Origin: Akkermansia biwaensis
Lineage (GTDB): Bacteria > Verrucomicrobiota > Verrucomicrobiia > Verrucomicrobiales > Akkermansiaceae
Reading direction: 5' to 3'
Length of the DNA: 64,000 nt
Assembly: GCF_026072915.1 (NCBI RefSeq)
Contig: NZ_AP025943.1
Span: forward strand, 3,100,001-3,164,000
Every line of letters begins with the position of its first letter. Positions within the stretch are counted from its first letter, which is position 1. The notes under the pieces were generated by a model. That model searched no databases. It was not told the DNA's origin and was given only the letters and a program-made list of their open reading frames with translations. Of the stretch, positions 34,711 through 43,035 are shown piece after piece. Made by a program: the position numbers and the translations under genes.

Positions 34711-37700
34711 TTATTCCCTGGTCACTTTCAGGCGCAGAAAGCGGCGTCCCCCAGCAGCACCGACCGCTTCCGGGTCCACAAATTGCGCCGCAGTCTTTCC
34801 CGCCGTTTCCGCTTCACCCACCAGCGTCCAGGTTTTCAGATCCGTGGACGCCTCCACCTCATGCTTCACGTCCGTTGCATCCGGATTGACGGGCCACGAC
34901 AGAACCAGATGCATTTTCCCATCCTCTCCTTCCCTTGCCGTCACGCTGGTGACGCTTCCGCAGGGCCGGAGAGGATCAAGCCCCGTAGCGTATTTCATCA
35001 GGTTGACGATGCCGTCGCCGGAGGGTGCGGCCTCCGGGGCCGTCTGGTTCCCCGCCGTGCCGGAGGGGAATTTGTCCTGTACCCATTTGTCATATCCTGC
35101 CGTTTCAGGTGCTTCCTGCGTGACGCTGACGGAGCATTCCTGTCCGTCGGACGCCCGGAACACAACCGTTCCGGAACGCGGCCTTCCGGATTTGTTTTCT
35201 CCGGCCGTCAGAACCACCGTCGTCCGGCCGATGCCGGAATCCGCGGAAACGGATAACCATTCCGGACGGACGGTCACCATCCATCCCAGATTTTCCTCTT
35301 CCATCTGCACTTCCACGTCCGCCGTGCCGCCTTCCGCCGGCAGGGCGGCCCCCACGCGGGAGAGGGAAAAAGGAGAGGGCGTGTCGGGGAACGATGTGGA
35401 AGAGACATATCGATTGGCGGCGCGCAGCAGGGAACGGCGGTCAAAGTAGTTGTTCCGACCGGCGGAGTCCGCCAAGTCCAGCCCCAGGTCCCAGTACATG
35501 AATCCGGCCAGTTTCTGGTCACTGATGTATTTGGCCTTTCTCTTGATCGTCGTTACGCCGTTGTAATGGAGGGTTCGGGTTCCGTCGGAATAAGTATAAA
35601 CCGCCGTGTCGTTGTCCGGGTTGTCCGCTTCCGGACAATTGGCGGCTATGTCCCTGTATCCCTTGATATAGGTGCCGGGATTGGAGCCTCCGGGCGTTCC
35701 CTGGAAGGGCGCGCTCAGAATGATCTTGTTGTCCGGGAATCCCTGCTTCCGGAAATTGCCGCATGCCGTGACCATGCTGTTGTACGTGTTCACGTCAATG
35801 GACGGCCCGTAGTTCTGGAAAGTGAAATAGTCCACATACTGCATGTAGGCCGCCGGAAATTTGTAGGAAACCGTATGGAGGGAGATGGAGAAGAACATGT
35901 CCGGGCAGGCGGTGCGGATGGCCTGGGCCAGCATACCGTACTGGTTCCACTGGGCAGTGTTCTCATACATCCATTCAAAGTCCAGGTCCACACCGTCCAG
36001 CGGGTATGTTTTGATCAATTCCGCTATGTTGTCCGCAAATCTTTGACGCGCGGCGGCATTGGAAATCATGGAAGACCACGACCCGCTGGCAATGCCGAGC
36101 CGGATGCGCATGCCGGAAACGCCCGCCGTCCATTTGCGCAGGCAGCGCAGGTGTTCCGCCCAGGAAGCGGTATCGCGCCCGAAGATATCGCTATCGCCCC
36201 AGCGGGCGACAATGAGGCGGTCATTCCAATTGGGCTGTACTTCCGTACCCAGACGATTCACCGGCCGGGCCAGATGCCACACGCGCATTTCATCAATCCT
36301 GCCTTGCAGATCCCGCCCCACTACGGCATTCGCCGTGCCGTTCATATTCCCCGGGGAAGCTTTTGCCGTAGCCACAGCGGAACCGTTCACGTAAAAAACG
36401 CCCGTTCCCTCTGCGGAATTCCGGATGAAGGACAGCCAGAAGTATTCATGGAGGGCAATGGCAGGCAAATCCGCCTCCCAGGCGGCGGAGGAGCCAACCT
36501 GCAAACGGGCCTTGTAATGGTCGTCCGCCCATGACAGCGTCATGGACACGCTGTCGTTCTCAAACAGGGTGACGTTCTGTTCCCCCGCGGAAAGGGCCAT
36601 GTTGATTTCAATCGTAAACGCATTCGCATTGTTTCCCGTTACCAGGCCGTTGCCTACGTACATGCAGGCCCCGTCCCCGGAGAATTCCAGAACGTTCGTC
36701 CGCGTGCCGTCGGAAGGAAGAAGCCGCACGCCCCTGCTTTCCGTCACATCATTGTCCGGGTAGGAGAAATTGATTTCTCCATTGGCGGCAGGGGAAGCGG
36801 AACCGATGTAAATCAGGTCCGAATTATTGATCATGTGGGACCTGTTCGGCCAGTTCCACATGATATGGCTTTCACGCACATACCCGGTCACCAGCATGTA
36901 GCGGAATACGGCATTGTCCGTCACGATGGAGAATTCCGCTCCGGCAGGCGTCACCGCCTGGTAGGAACGGGTCAGGACACTCCCTGTTTTTTCCGCAAAT
37001 TCCGTCCATTTGGCATCCCGGAAATCACCGTCCAGCCTCCAGAGTCCGACCAGCCGGTCATACCTGGGATGCGCCATGGGCAGAGGCCCCGTCAGAAAGA
37101 AATCGTCACCGTCATCTCCCAGTGCGGCATTCCAGAACCGCACTTCATCCCTGGCACCCCTGAATTCCGCTTCCAGCACCACGCCGTTCCAGGCTTTTTC
37201 CGCGGCGGCGAGGAAAGGAGCGCCGGGAAGAGAACCCGCCGCAGCCCCGTCCACATACAGGCGGGCGTTTTCAGAATCCAGGGAAACGGCCACATGATGC
37301 CAGGACCCGGCGGCAAACGCGTCTCCGGATGCTTCCAGAACCGTTTCCCCTTCCTGTCCCGGGAAGGATAATTGAAGTTTTCCCCGGTTCAGGGAAAGGG
37401 AAATGTTTCCCAGAGACAGAATCCTGCCGGAAGAAGAGTCTCCTTCCGGCTTGATCCAGAGTTCGCACGTCATTTCACGGGAAGAGGACCATGTGTCCGC
37501 CGGCACAGGTAGCGCGACCGCGGCAGGAAGGGAAGTCAGGGCCCTGTTATGCAGCACGCTGACGGGCCTCGGTTCCGGTGCGGGAGGAGCCGGAGAGTCA
37601 TCCGTCATGACGGTAAGGGCATTCAGTTCCATCCTTCCGGAAGCGGAAGCATTCGCCTTCTTGGTTACGTCAAATTCCAGAACGCCGGAAGTGTCCGCAC

Positions 37701-38409
37701 AGGCCTTCCACTCCACCGCCATGTAAATGTCTCCTTCCGCCGTGTTCGCCGCGCCTGTCCAGGTTGTGCCATTCAAGGTTCCCGAAGAAGTCTGGAGGGC
37801 ATTCACCTCCTTCAATTCCCCGGAAACCAGGGAAACGGACTGGTACTGGGGTTTATTGGACCCCATGAAGAAAGAAACCGCATATTCCTTCCCCGGAAGC
37901 AGTCCGGACAGGGATACGCGCGCCGTGGCCGTGGCTTCAGGCGTACCGTTGGCACTCAGTCGTCCGCTGGCGTTGAATGCCTCGCAATGATTGGGAAAAT
38001 CAAATGCCGAAGGGGAATCCGGCGTGGCCGCCGCGTGAGTTCCACGGCTGGCCGAGTTTTCCTGCCATGTCCACAGTGTGTTGGAAGAAAGAAGATTATT
38101 AAAATTTCCAACATTTGCCTTGGCGGAAATGGACAGATATACGGCGTTGCCGAACAAGCTGCCCGCCATGATGGAGGAGGAGGAAGCCGCTCCGTTCCTG
38201 CTCAGCGGAACATTCACGAAGGTATTGGCCGCTCCGGCCCTGGTTGCCGTAAAGGACACATTGGTCCATCCCTCCTGAGTGGTGGAGGAGGCATTTCCGA
38301 AATCAACCCCAAAGGATTCCCTGGCGGATTCCCCATGCACCAGAGCACCCAGCCCGCATGCAAACGCCGCAATCAGACTGAGCAAGACGTTGTTCTTCAT
38401 CATGATCAT
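34711..38409 (-). CDS. Large secreted GH18 chitinase-like protein with LamG and BACON domains
   Basis: A 1232-residue exported protein (signal residues ~1-26). Residues ~30-270 form a beta-rich domain; ~290-440 and ~560-720 are two LamG/concanavalin-type modules (TCELWIKPEGDSSSGRILSLGN; FTIEINMALSAGEQNVTLFENDS). The GH18 barrel spans ~735-1010, with the DxxDxDxE signature as DGVDLDFEW (acid Glu 812). A BACON-like module follows (~1040-1115: GWMVTVRPEWLSVSADSGIGRTTVVLT), then a C-terminal beta segment. GH18 enzymes cut GlcNAc-beta-1,4 linkages in chitin, or N-glycans in endo-beta-N-acetylglucosaminidases; the intact acid suggests activity on host glycans, as inference. It lies on the same strand as and just downstream of the PEP-CTERM gene. 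Confidence 0.87.
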   Translation of the reverse strand: MIMMKNNVLLSLIAAFACGLGALVHGESARESFGVDFGNASSTTQEGWTNVSFTATRAGAANTFVNVPLSRNGAASSSSIMAGSLFGNAVYLSISAKANVGNFNNLLSSNTLWTWQENSASRGTHAAATPDSPSAFDFPNHCEAFNASGRLSANGTPEATATARVSLSGLLPGKEYAVSFFMGSNKPQYQSVSLVSGELKEVNALQTSSGTLNGTTWTGAANTAEGDIYMAVEWKACADTSGVLEFDVTKKANASASGRMELNALTVMTDDSPAPPAPEPRPVSVLHNRALTSLPAAVALPVPADTWSSSREMTCELWIKPEGDSSSGRILSLGNISLSLNRGKLQLSFPGQEGETVLEASGDAFAAGSWHHVAVSLDSENARLYVDGAAAGSLPGAPFLAAAEKAWNGVVLEAEFRGARDEVRFWNAALGDDGDDFFLTGPLPMAHPRYDRLVGLWRLDGDFRDAKWTEFAEKTGSVLTRSYQAVTPAGAEFSIVTDNAVFRYMLVTGYVRESHIMWNWPNRSHMINNSDLIYIGSASPAANGEINFSYPDNDVTESRGVRLLPSDGTRTNVLEFSGDGACMYVGNGLVTGNNANAFTIEINMALSAGEQNVTLFENDSVSMTLSWADDHYKARLQVGSSAAWEADLPAIALHEYFWLSFIRNSAEGTGVFYVNGSAVATAKASPGNMNGTANAVVGRDLQGRIDEMRVWHLARPVNRLGTEVQPNWNDRLIVARWGDSDIFGRDTASWAEHLRCLRKWTAGVSGMRIRLGIASGSWSSMISNAAARQRFADNIAELIKTYPLDGVDLDFEWMYENTAQWNQYGMLAQAIRTACPDMFFSISLHTVSYKFPAAYMQYVDYFTFQNYGPSIDVNTYNSMVTACGNFRKQGFPDNKIILSAPFQGTPGGSNPGTYIKGYRDIAANCPEADNPDNDTAVYTYSDGTRTLHYNGVTTIKRKAKYISDQKLAGFMYWDLGLDLADSAGRNNYFDRRSLLRAANRYVSSTSFPDTPSPFSLSRVGAALPAEGGTADVEVQMEEENLGWMVTVRPEWLSVSADSGIGRTTVVLTAGENKSGRPRSGTVVFRASDGQECSVSVTQEAPETAGYDKWVQDKFPSGTAGNQTAPEAAPSGDGIVNLMKYATGLDPLRPCGSVTSVTAREGEDGKMHLVLSWPVNPDATDVKHEVEASTDLKTWTLVGEAETAGKTAAQFVDPEAVGAAGGRRFLRLKVTRE

Positions 38410-38537
38410 TGATCATCCAACATATGGATCGCTTCACAAGCAAAAAGAGCTACCGGGACACCGGACAGGAAAGATTTTTTCTCCCCTTGTTCCGGCATTC
38501 CATGCAGCCCAGGAAACAGAAGCCATTCAAGCTCTAC

Positions 38538-39227
38538 TCAACCTCTGCGGCGGCGCATCAGCATGGCGGCCAGGCCTATCAATCCCAGAGACGCCGTAGC
38601 CGGTTCAGGAACCATTTCTCCGGAAATCTGAAGATTGGTGATCGACGCGGCCATGCCCCCTGACTGGCTCCCCGATTTATAGGCGTTAAAAATAAGCCCG
38701 TAGGAATCATAGGAGGCATCACCCATATTCAGGTCGATGGAAACGTGCATGCCATCGGAAGACAGGTTGTCAACCGCATCCGCCAGGGACCAGGTGCCGA
38801 TAACCGTGGAAGAGCCGTCGGCGGCAAACCCGTAAATGTCGCACGTGTAGGTGCATTCAAACTGAGCGGAACCCCACGTGCTGCTTCTGGCAATATCAAA
38901 GGACAAGGCAGAAGGAGCGGCGGCAGGGGCCAGAGAAAATTTGAGCCCGGCAAAGTTGCCGCCAGTGTTCTGGGAGGCCGCGCCCCCAACCTGCAAACTG
39001 ACAGCCCCGGCGCTGAATGCAACCTGGTTTGCCAAAGCCGACTTCTCCCAAACGCCATGCCAGGACATGAGATCATACCCCCATACATCCGCGGGAGTGA
39101 TCCCGTTCGCGTTCAAACCTGTAGTTCCGGAATCCACCGGGGACAGGTCCATCAGCACGGTGGAAGCCTCCGCTGCGGGAAGCAATGCGAGGCAACCTAT
39201 GAGATATAGATATAGAGTTTTCTTCAT
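38538..39227 (-). CDS. PEP-CTERM sorting domain protein
   Basis: A 229-residue exported protein: signal peptide (MKKTLYLYLIGCLALLPAAEA), a beta-rich middle resembling a lectin-like jelly roll (GLKFSLAPAAAPSALSFDIARSSTW, FECTYTCDIYGFAADGSSTVIGTW), and a perfect PEP-CTERM tail: VPEPATAS, a hydrophobic helix and RRRRG. The tail is recognised by an exosortase that removes it and processes the protein to the surface. Its promoter (39255-39284) overlaps one arm of an inverted-repeat element at 39262-39444, so its expression may be phase variable. The GH18 gene lies downstream on the same strand. Confidence 0.9.
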   Translation of the reverse strand: MKKTLYLYLIGCLALLPAAEASTVLMDLSPVDSGTTGLNANGITPADVWGYDLMSWHGVWEKSALANQVAFSAGAVSLQVGGAASQNTGGNFAGLKFSLAPAAAPSALSFDIARSSTWGSAQFECTYTCDIYGFAADGSSTVIGTWSLADAVDNLSSDGMHVSIDLNMGDASYDSYGLIFNAYKSGSQSGGMAASITNLQISGEMVPEPATASLGLIGLAAMLMRRRRG

Positions 39228-39254
39228 ATGAGGCTGTTAATATTTTATTGGTTA

Positions 39255-39284
39255 TAGATAACGGATTTCTAATCCGGAAGTCAA
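39255..39284 (-). promoter_or_regulatory. Promoter of the PEP-CTERM gene, spanning an inverted-repeat arm
   Basis: On the minus strand TTGACT (39279-39284), an 18-base spacer made of TCCGGATT-AGA-AATCCGT, then TATCTA (39255-39260), about 28 bases before the start at 39227. The -35 box lies inside the inverted-repeat segment and the -10 box outside it, as at 19072-19100. The orientation given is the ON state. Confidence 0.55.
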
Positions 39285-39444
39285 CGAAAAAATCTGGAGA
39301 AAAGTTGATTAGGGATAATAAATATATAAGGATAACAGGAATAACAGGGAGCAGCAAAATCCCCTATCATTCCTATGATCCTTATGTTCCCTGTCATAAG
39401 CATTCTTGCGTTGCGGCGTTGATTTATCACGGATTAGAAATCCG
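39262..39444. repeat. Inverted-repeat pair, candidate invertible promoter segment
   Basis: CGGATTTCTAATCCG at 39262-39276 recurs as its exact inverse CGGATTAGAAATCCG at 39430-39444, enclosing 153 bases. Both arms share the core triplet TCT/AGA, while the pair at 18765/19077 shares a different one (GGG/CCC), so arms match within a pair rather than between loci. This is what recombination between arms of the same element would maintain. Confidence 0.6.
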
Positions 39445-39512
39445 CAGCAGATGTTTTCCATATTCCTGCCTCTTGCTTATTAAATATTTACTTCAACTCA
39501 GAATAGAAAAAA

Positions 39513-39537
39513 GGAGCAGGATTTCCTATCCTGCTCC
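39513..39537 (-). terminator. Intrinsic terminator of the GH109-like gene
   Basis: GGAGCAGGA (39513-39521) pairs with TCCTGCTCC (39529-39537) with a 7-base loop. On the minus strand it is followed by TTTTTTCT. It lies 27 bases past the stop at 39564. Confidence 0.88.
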
Positions 39538-39563
39538 CTTGAAAACAATGGCGGGTTAATGGT

Positions 39564-40886
39564 TTAATATGCCAATTCACCATTCATGACGCGGCGTTCA
39601 AACTCGGCCACGTCCACCACCTTCCCGCTCAGGCGGGCGTGTTCCGTGGCAAAGGCCATCACGTGGGAATGGGCGGATTCCTCAATGGAGGTTGTCATGT
39701 CTGCCGGGGAAGGTACCGTGAGCATGTCGTCGTACAGCGCCTGCACCAGTCCCCAGTCGCCCCCGCCGTGCCCCTGGTAGCCGCCTTCCAGTTCTCCCAG
39801 TTCCACGACGCGGGGCCGGCCTCCGAAGTGGGGCGTCACGGTGATTTCCCCCGGGCCGTTTTCCTTGTAGAAGGCTCCGGCGCGGATCCTGCCTTTGGTG
39901 CCGTACACTTCAATGTGGCGCCCCTGTTCAAAGGCCGTCATGGTGAAGGTGCCGGTCAGGCTGCCTTCAAAGCGCATGATGGAGACCTGGTGGTCCGGCT
40001 GGTCGTTGTCGCACTGAAGGTAGTCCCTGCCCCACGGGGAGGTCTTGAGCCATTCATAGATTTCCTCAGCCGTGGCTTCCCAGGCGCGGTCGTACACCAT
40101 GCCCAGCCAGCGTTTGCATTCGTCGTCCGTGGCGTATTTGCGCGCGTCCCAGGGGTCTTCCCCCACTGGAGCGGTCCAGTCCGTGCAGCGTTCCGGACGC
40201 GGGGATGAGAGCGTCTTTCTCGTGAAGAAGGAGAGTTCCCCGAAGCTGGCGACGGACAGGCATTTGCGCCGCCCCATGAGCCAGTAGAGGATGTCCATGT
40301 CATGGCAGCATTTGGCTACGATCATGGGCGTGGAGGTTTTGCTGTTTCCCCAGTGGCCGCGAACGAAGGAGTGGGCGAAGTGCCACGCCCCCACGCCTTC
40401 ATTGGCGTTGAAGGTGACGATGTCTCCGATTTCCCCGCTGTCGATGATTTTTTTCAGCGTGCGGTAGAACTGGGTATAGCGCAGGACGTGGCACACGGCC
40501 ACGCGGCGGTCCAGGCGTTTCGCCAGGTCGCGCAGTTCCAGGGCTTCTTTCAGCGTTTTGGCGATGGGTTTTTCCAGCAGGACGTTATAGCCCAGTTCCA
40601 GGGCCTTTTTACAGGGGGTGTAATGGTAGTCATCCTGCGTGCCGATGATGGCGACGTCCGCCAGGCGCGGTTGCGCCAGCAGGGATTCCGCATCCGGAAA
40701 CAGGCGGACGGAGGCGCGTTCCTCCTCCGGGGCAAAGTCCCGCACGGCTTCCGCGCGTTCCTTCACGGGGTCCGCCGCCGCGGCAATGCGGTAACGGTCC
40801 TTCCGTTCCATGGCCAGCTCCATGTAGGTCCGGGTGCGGGAACCGCAGCCGATGCCGGCGAGGGAGAGTCTTTTTTGTCCAGGCAT
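39564..40886 (-). CDS. Gfo/Idh/MocA-family oxidoreductase, GH109-like
   Basis: A 440-residue NAD(P)-binding protein. The N-terminal Rossmann fold (LSLAGIGCGSRTRTYMELA), VAIIGTQDDYHY and the EKPIAKTLKEALEL motif with the conserved EKP lysine define the Gfo/Idh/MocA family. WHFAHSFVRGHWGNSKTSTPMIVAKCCHDMDILYWLMG is the substrate-side segment with the conserved HDMD. Large members with this arrangement include GH109 alpha-N-acetylgalactosaminidases, which use NAD to cleave terminal alpha-GalNAc (blood group A, mucin), but GH109 enzymes are usually exported and no signal peptide is seen here, so GH109 activity is only possible. It is followed by a terminator. Confidence 0.75.
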   Translation of the reverse strand: MPGQKRLSLAGIGCGSRTRTYMELAMERKDRYRIAAAADPVKERAEAVRDFAPEEERASVRLFPDAESLLAQPRLADVAIIGTQDDYHYTPCKKALELGYNVLLEKPIAKTLKEALELRDLAKRLDRRVAVCHVLRYTQFYRTLKKIIDSGEIGDIVTFNANEGVGAWHFAHSFVRGHWGNSKTSTPMIVAKCCHDMDILYWLMGRRKCLSVASFGELSFFTRKTLSSPRPERCTDWTAPVGEDPWDARKYATDDECKRWLGMVYDRAWEATAEEIYEWLKTSPWGRDYLQCDNDQPDHQVSIMRFEGSLTGTFTMTAFEQGRHIEVYGTKGRIRAGAFYKENGPGEITVTPHFGGRPRVVELGELEGGYQGHGGGDWGLVQALYDDMLTVPSPADMTTSIEESAHSHVMAFATEHARLSGKVVDVAEFERRVMNGELAY

Positions 40887-40910
40887 GAGTGTGACAGACG
40901 GGCGGACGGT

Positions 40911-43007
40911 TTAAAGAATGCCGGATTTGACAAGGAGGGCCTCCGCATCGGGATCACGCCCCATGAAGTCCCGGTAGAGTTCCGCCGCGGGCTTGCTGTT
41001 GCCCTTGCTCAGAATGCAGCGGCGGAAGTCGCGGCCGGTCTGCGGGTTCAGTACCCCTTCCTTCAGGAATCGGCTGAAGGCGTCCGCTTCCAGCACTTCC
41101 GCCCATTTGTAGGAATAGTAGCCCGCGGCATAGCCCGTGGGGTCCGCAAAGATATGGGTGAGGCGGCGTGCAACGGACGGGCCGCGGTGCGTCATCGGAA
41201 CCCGGTAGTCCGCCAGAATGCGTTCATCCGTTTCCTCCAGGGCGCCGCCCTTGTATTCGGGCCAGCGGGCATGCAGTTCCAGGTCCAGCTTGCCGAAGCA
41301 GAGCTGGCGCATGAATGCCGTGCCGCTCATGTAGTTGCGCGCGGCGCGCATTTTGGCGAAGAGTTCTTCCGGGATTTTTTCACCGGTTTCATAATGGGCG
41401 GCAAAGAGGTCCACGGATTCCCGTTCCCAGCACCAGTTTTCATTGATCTGGGAGGGCAGTTCCACAAAGTCCCAGGCCACGCTCGTTCCCGCCAGGGATT
41501 TCACTTCTACATCGGAAAGGAGCTGGTGCAGCAGGTGGCCGAATTCGTGGAAGACGGTTTCCACTTCCATGTGGGACAGCAGTGCCGGCCTGTTCCCTAC
41601 GGGCTTGGTCATGTTTCCGACCATCAGGCCCAGGTGGGGCACCCGCGGATTGCCGCCGCGTGGCGGCTCCCCGACGCTCAGGCAGTTCATCCAGGCTCCT
41701 CCGCGCTTGGAGTCGCGGGGATGCCAGTCGGCATAGAAGGAACCCATGTGTTCCCCGGTTTCCGAGTCGTGCAGGTCATAGAACAGCACATCCGGATGCC
41801 AGACTTCCACCGCGCCTTCCAGCATTTCTTCCCCGGGTTTGGCGACCGCCGTTTTTCTGGGCGTTACCGTGATTCCGTACAGTCCGGAGTAAATGGAGAA
41901 CAGGCCGTCCATGACCTTCTCCACGGAGTAGTAGGGCCGCAGGTCTTCCTCGTCAAAGGCGTACAGCTCCCGGCGGCGCTTTTCCGCCCAGTAGGAGGTT
42001 TCCCAGGGGGAGAGTTTTTCCACGGGTTTTCCGGTTTTTTCCTCCTTGTATTGGCGCACGGCTTCCATATCCGCCAGGAAGGAGGGCTTCACTTTGTCGT
42101 GCAGGTCATTGACGAAATCCAGGGCGTTTGCGCCGCTGGCCGCCATCCGGCGGGAGGTGGTGTAGTCCGCAAAGGTACCGAAGCCGAGCAGGCGGGCCTT
42201 CCGGTCGCGAAGGTCAAGGATTTCCGCGATGAGGGCTTCGTTGTCGTATTCCCCGCCCCTGCCGATGGTGCAGGAGCCTTCCCATACCTTGCGGCGCAAG
42301 TCGTCGGAATCCGCAAATTGCAGAACCGGCTGAAGGGAGGTGAATTTCTGCGTGAAGCGCCATTCGGGTTTTTCTTCCGTACCGTGGCCGTTGGCCAGGG
42401 CGTCCAGGCGGGCGGCTTCCCGCGCGGATTCCGGCAGGCCGGAAAGCTCCGCCTCATCCGTCACCACCAGTTCCCACGCATTGGTGGAGTCCAGGACGTT
42501 TTCCGCAAATTTCTTGGTCTTGAGGGAGAGCTGCGCTTCTATTTCCGCATATTCCGGTTTCACTTCATCCGGCAGATCCGCTCCGCTTTCGCGGAAGTCC
42601 GCCAGGGTTTCCTGGATGAAGCGCTGCTTCACGGGGGAGAGGTCTTTCACCCAGTCGCAGGCCGCGGCGGCCTTGAGCACCTTCCACAGCATGGGGTTGA
42701 GGGAAACGGAGGAGGAGAAGGCCACCACCTCCGGCAGCATTTCCCCGATGGCTTCGCGCTGGGAGGGTTCGTCGTTCACGGAGTCCAGATGCATGATGCG
42801 GCCCCAGCCGCGGTTCAGGTCCTCGGAGGCTTTTTCCAGGGCGCCGAATGTGTTTTCATAAGTCAGGGAGTCCAGAGGCAGGTCGCAAATGGCCTGGATG
42901 TTCGTCTTGGCGCGGGAGATGGCTTCCGTAATGTCCGGCTTGATGGCTTCCGGCGTCAGCCGGGACCAGGAGACCAGGAAGGAGGGGTCCAGATAAGGAT
43001 GGTTCAT
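40911..43007 (-). CDS. prlC: Oligopeptidase A / M3 family zinc metallopeptidase
   Basis: A 698-residue thimet-type peptidase. The zinc motif HEFGHLLHQ is at residues ~487-495, in the usual setting VETVFHEFGHLLHQLLS followed by WDFVELPSQINENWCWE, which holds the third ligand downstream. The C-terminal SYKWAEVLEADAFSRF is typical of oligopeptidase A/Dcp. It has no signal peptide and so degrades short peptides in the cytoplasm, including signal peptide fragments in E. coli. It stands 24 bases downstream of the GH109-like start on the same strand, so the two could be cotranscribed. Length is normal. Confidence 0.92.
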   Translation of the reverse strand: MNHPYLDPSFLVSWSRLTPEAIKPDITEAISRAKTNIQAICDLPLDSLTYENTFGALEKASEDLNRGWGRIMHLDSVNDEPSQREAIGEMLPEVVAFSSSVSLNPMLWKVLKAAAACDWVKDLSPVKQRFIQETLADFRESGADLPDEVKPEYAEIEAQLSLKTKKFAENVLDSTNAWELVVTDEAELSGLPESAREAARLDALANGHGTEEKPEWRFTQKFTSLQPVLQFADSDDLRRKVWEGSCTIGRGGEYDNEALIAEILDLRDRKARLLGFGTFADYTTSRRMAASGANALDFVNDLHDKVKPSFLADMEAVRQYKEEKTGKPVEKLSPWETSYWAEKRRRELYAFDEEDLRPYYSVEKVMDGLFSIYSGLYGITVTPRKTAVAKPGEEMLEGAVEVWHPDVLFYDLHDSETGEHMGSFYADWHPRDSKRGGAWMNCLSVGEPPRGGNPRVPHLGLMVGNMTKPVGNRPALLSHMEVETVFHEFGHLLHQLLSDVEVKSLAGTSVAWDFVELPSQINENWCWERESVDLFAAHYETGEKIPEELFAKMRAARNYMSGTAFMRQLCFGKLDLELHARWPEYKGGALEETDERILADYRVPMTHRGPSVARRLTHIFADPTGYAAGYYSYKWAEVLEADAFSRFLKEGVLNPQTGRDFRRCILSKGNSKPAAELYRDFMGRDPDAEALLVKSGIL

Positions 43008-43035
43008 GTCGATTAATGGGTTTTATTGAAAAGGA

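Larger units (their letters stand above)
39228..39563. other. Intergenic region with second invertible-promoter-like element
   Basis: A 336-base AT-rich gap between two leftward genes. It holds the inverted-repeat element 39262-39444, internal complementary stretches (e.g. ATAAGGAT near 39326 with ATCCTTAT near 39377) and, at its right end, the terminator of the oxidoreductase gene. No coding sequence was recognised. Confidence 0.55.

Noticed and set aside
39262-39276. tRNA anticodon-arm resemblance of the CGGATT-N3-AATCCG palindromes (CGGA-TTTCTAA-TCCG looks like an Arg anticodon arm)
   Set aside because: No acceptor, D or T arm is present around any copy; the resemblance follows from a palindrome with a 3-base core. 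The promoter-spacer position explains them better.
40302-43016. A 904-codon open frame antisense to the M3 oligopeptidase gene
   Set aside because: It is the complement of a strongly recognised gene in GC-rich DNA; the translated product is rich in Val/His/Phe/Gly and has no domain. Long antisense frames are expected here.
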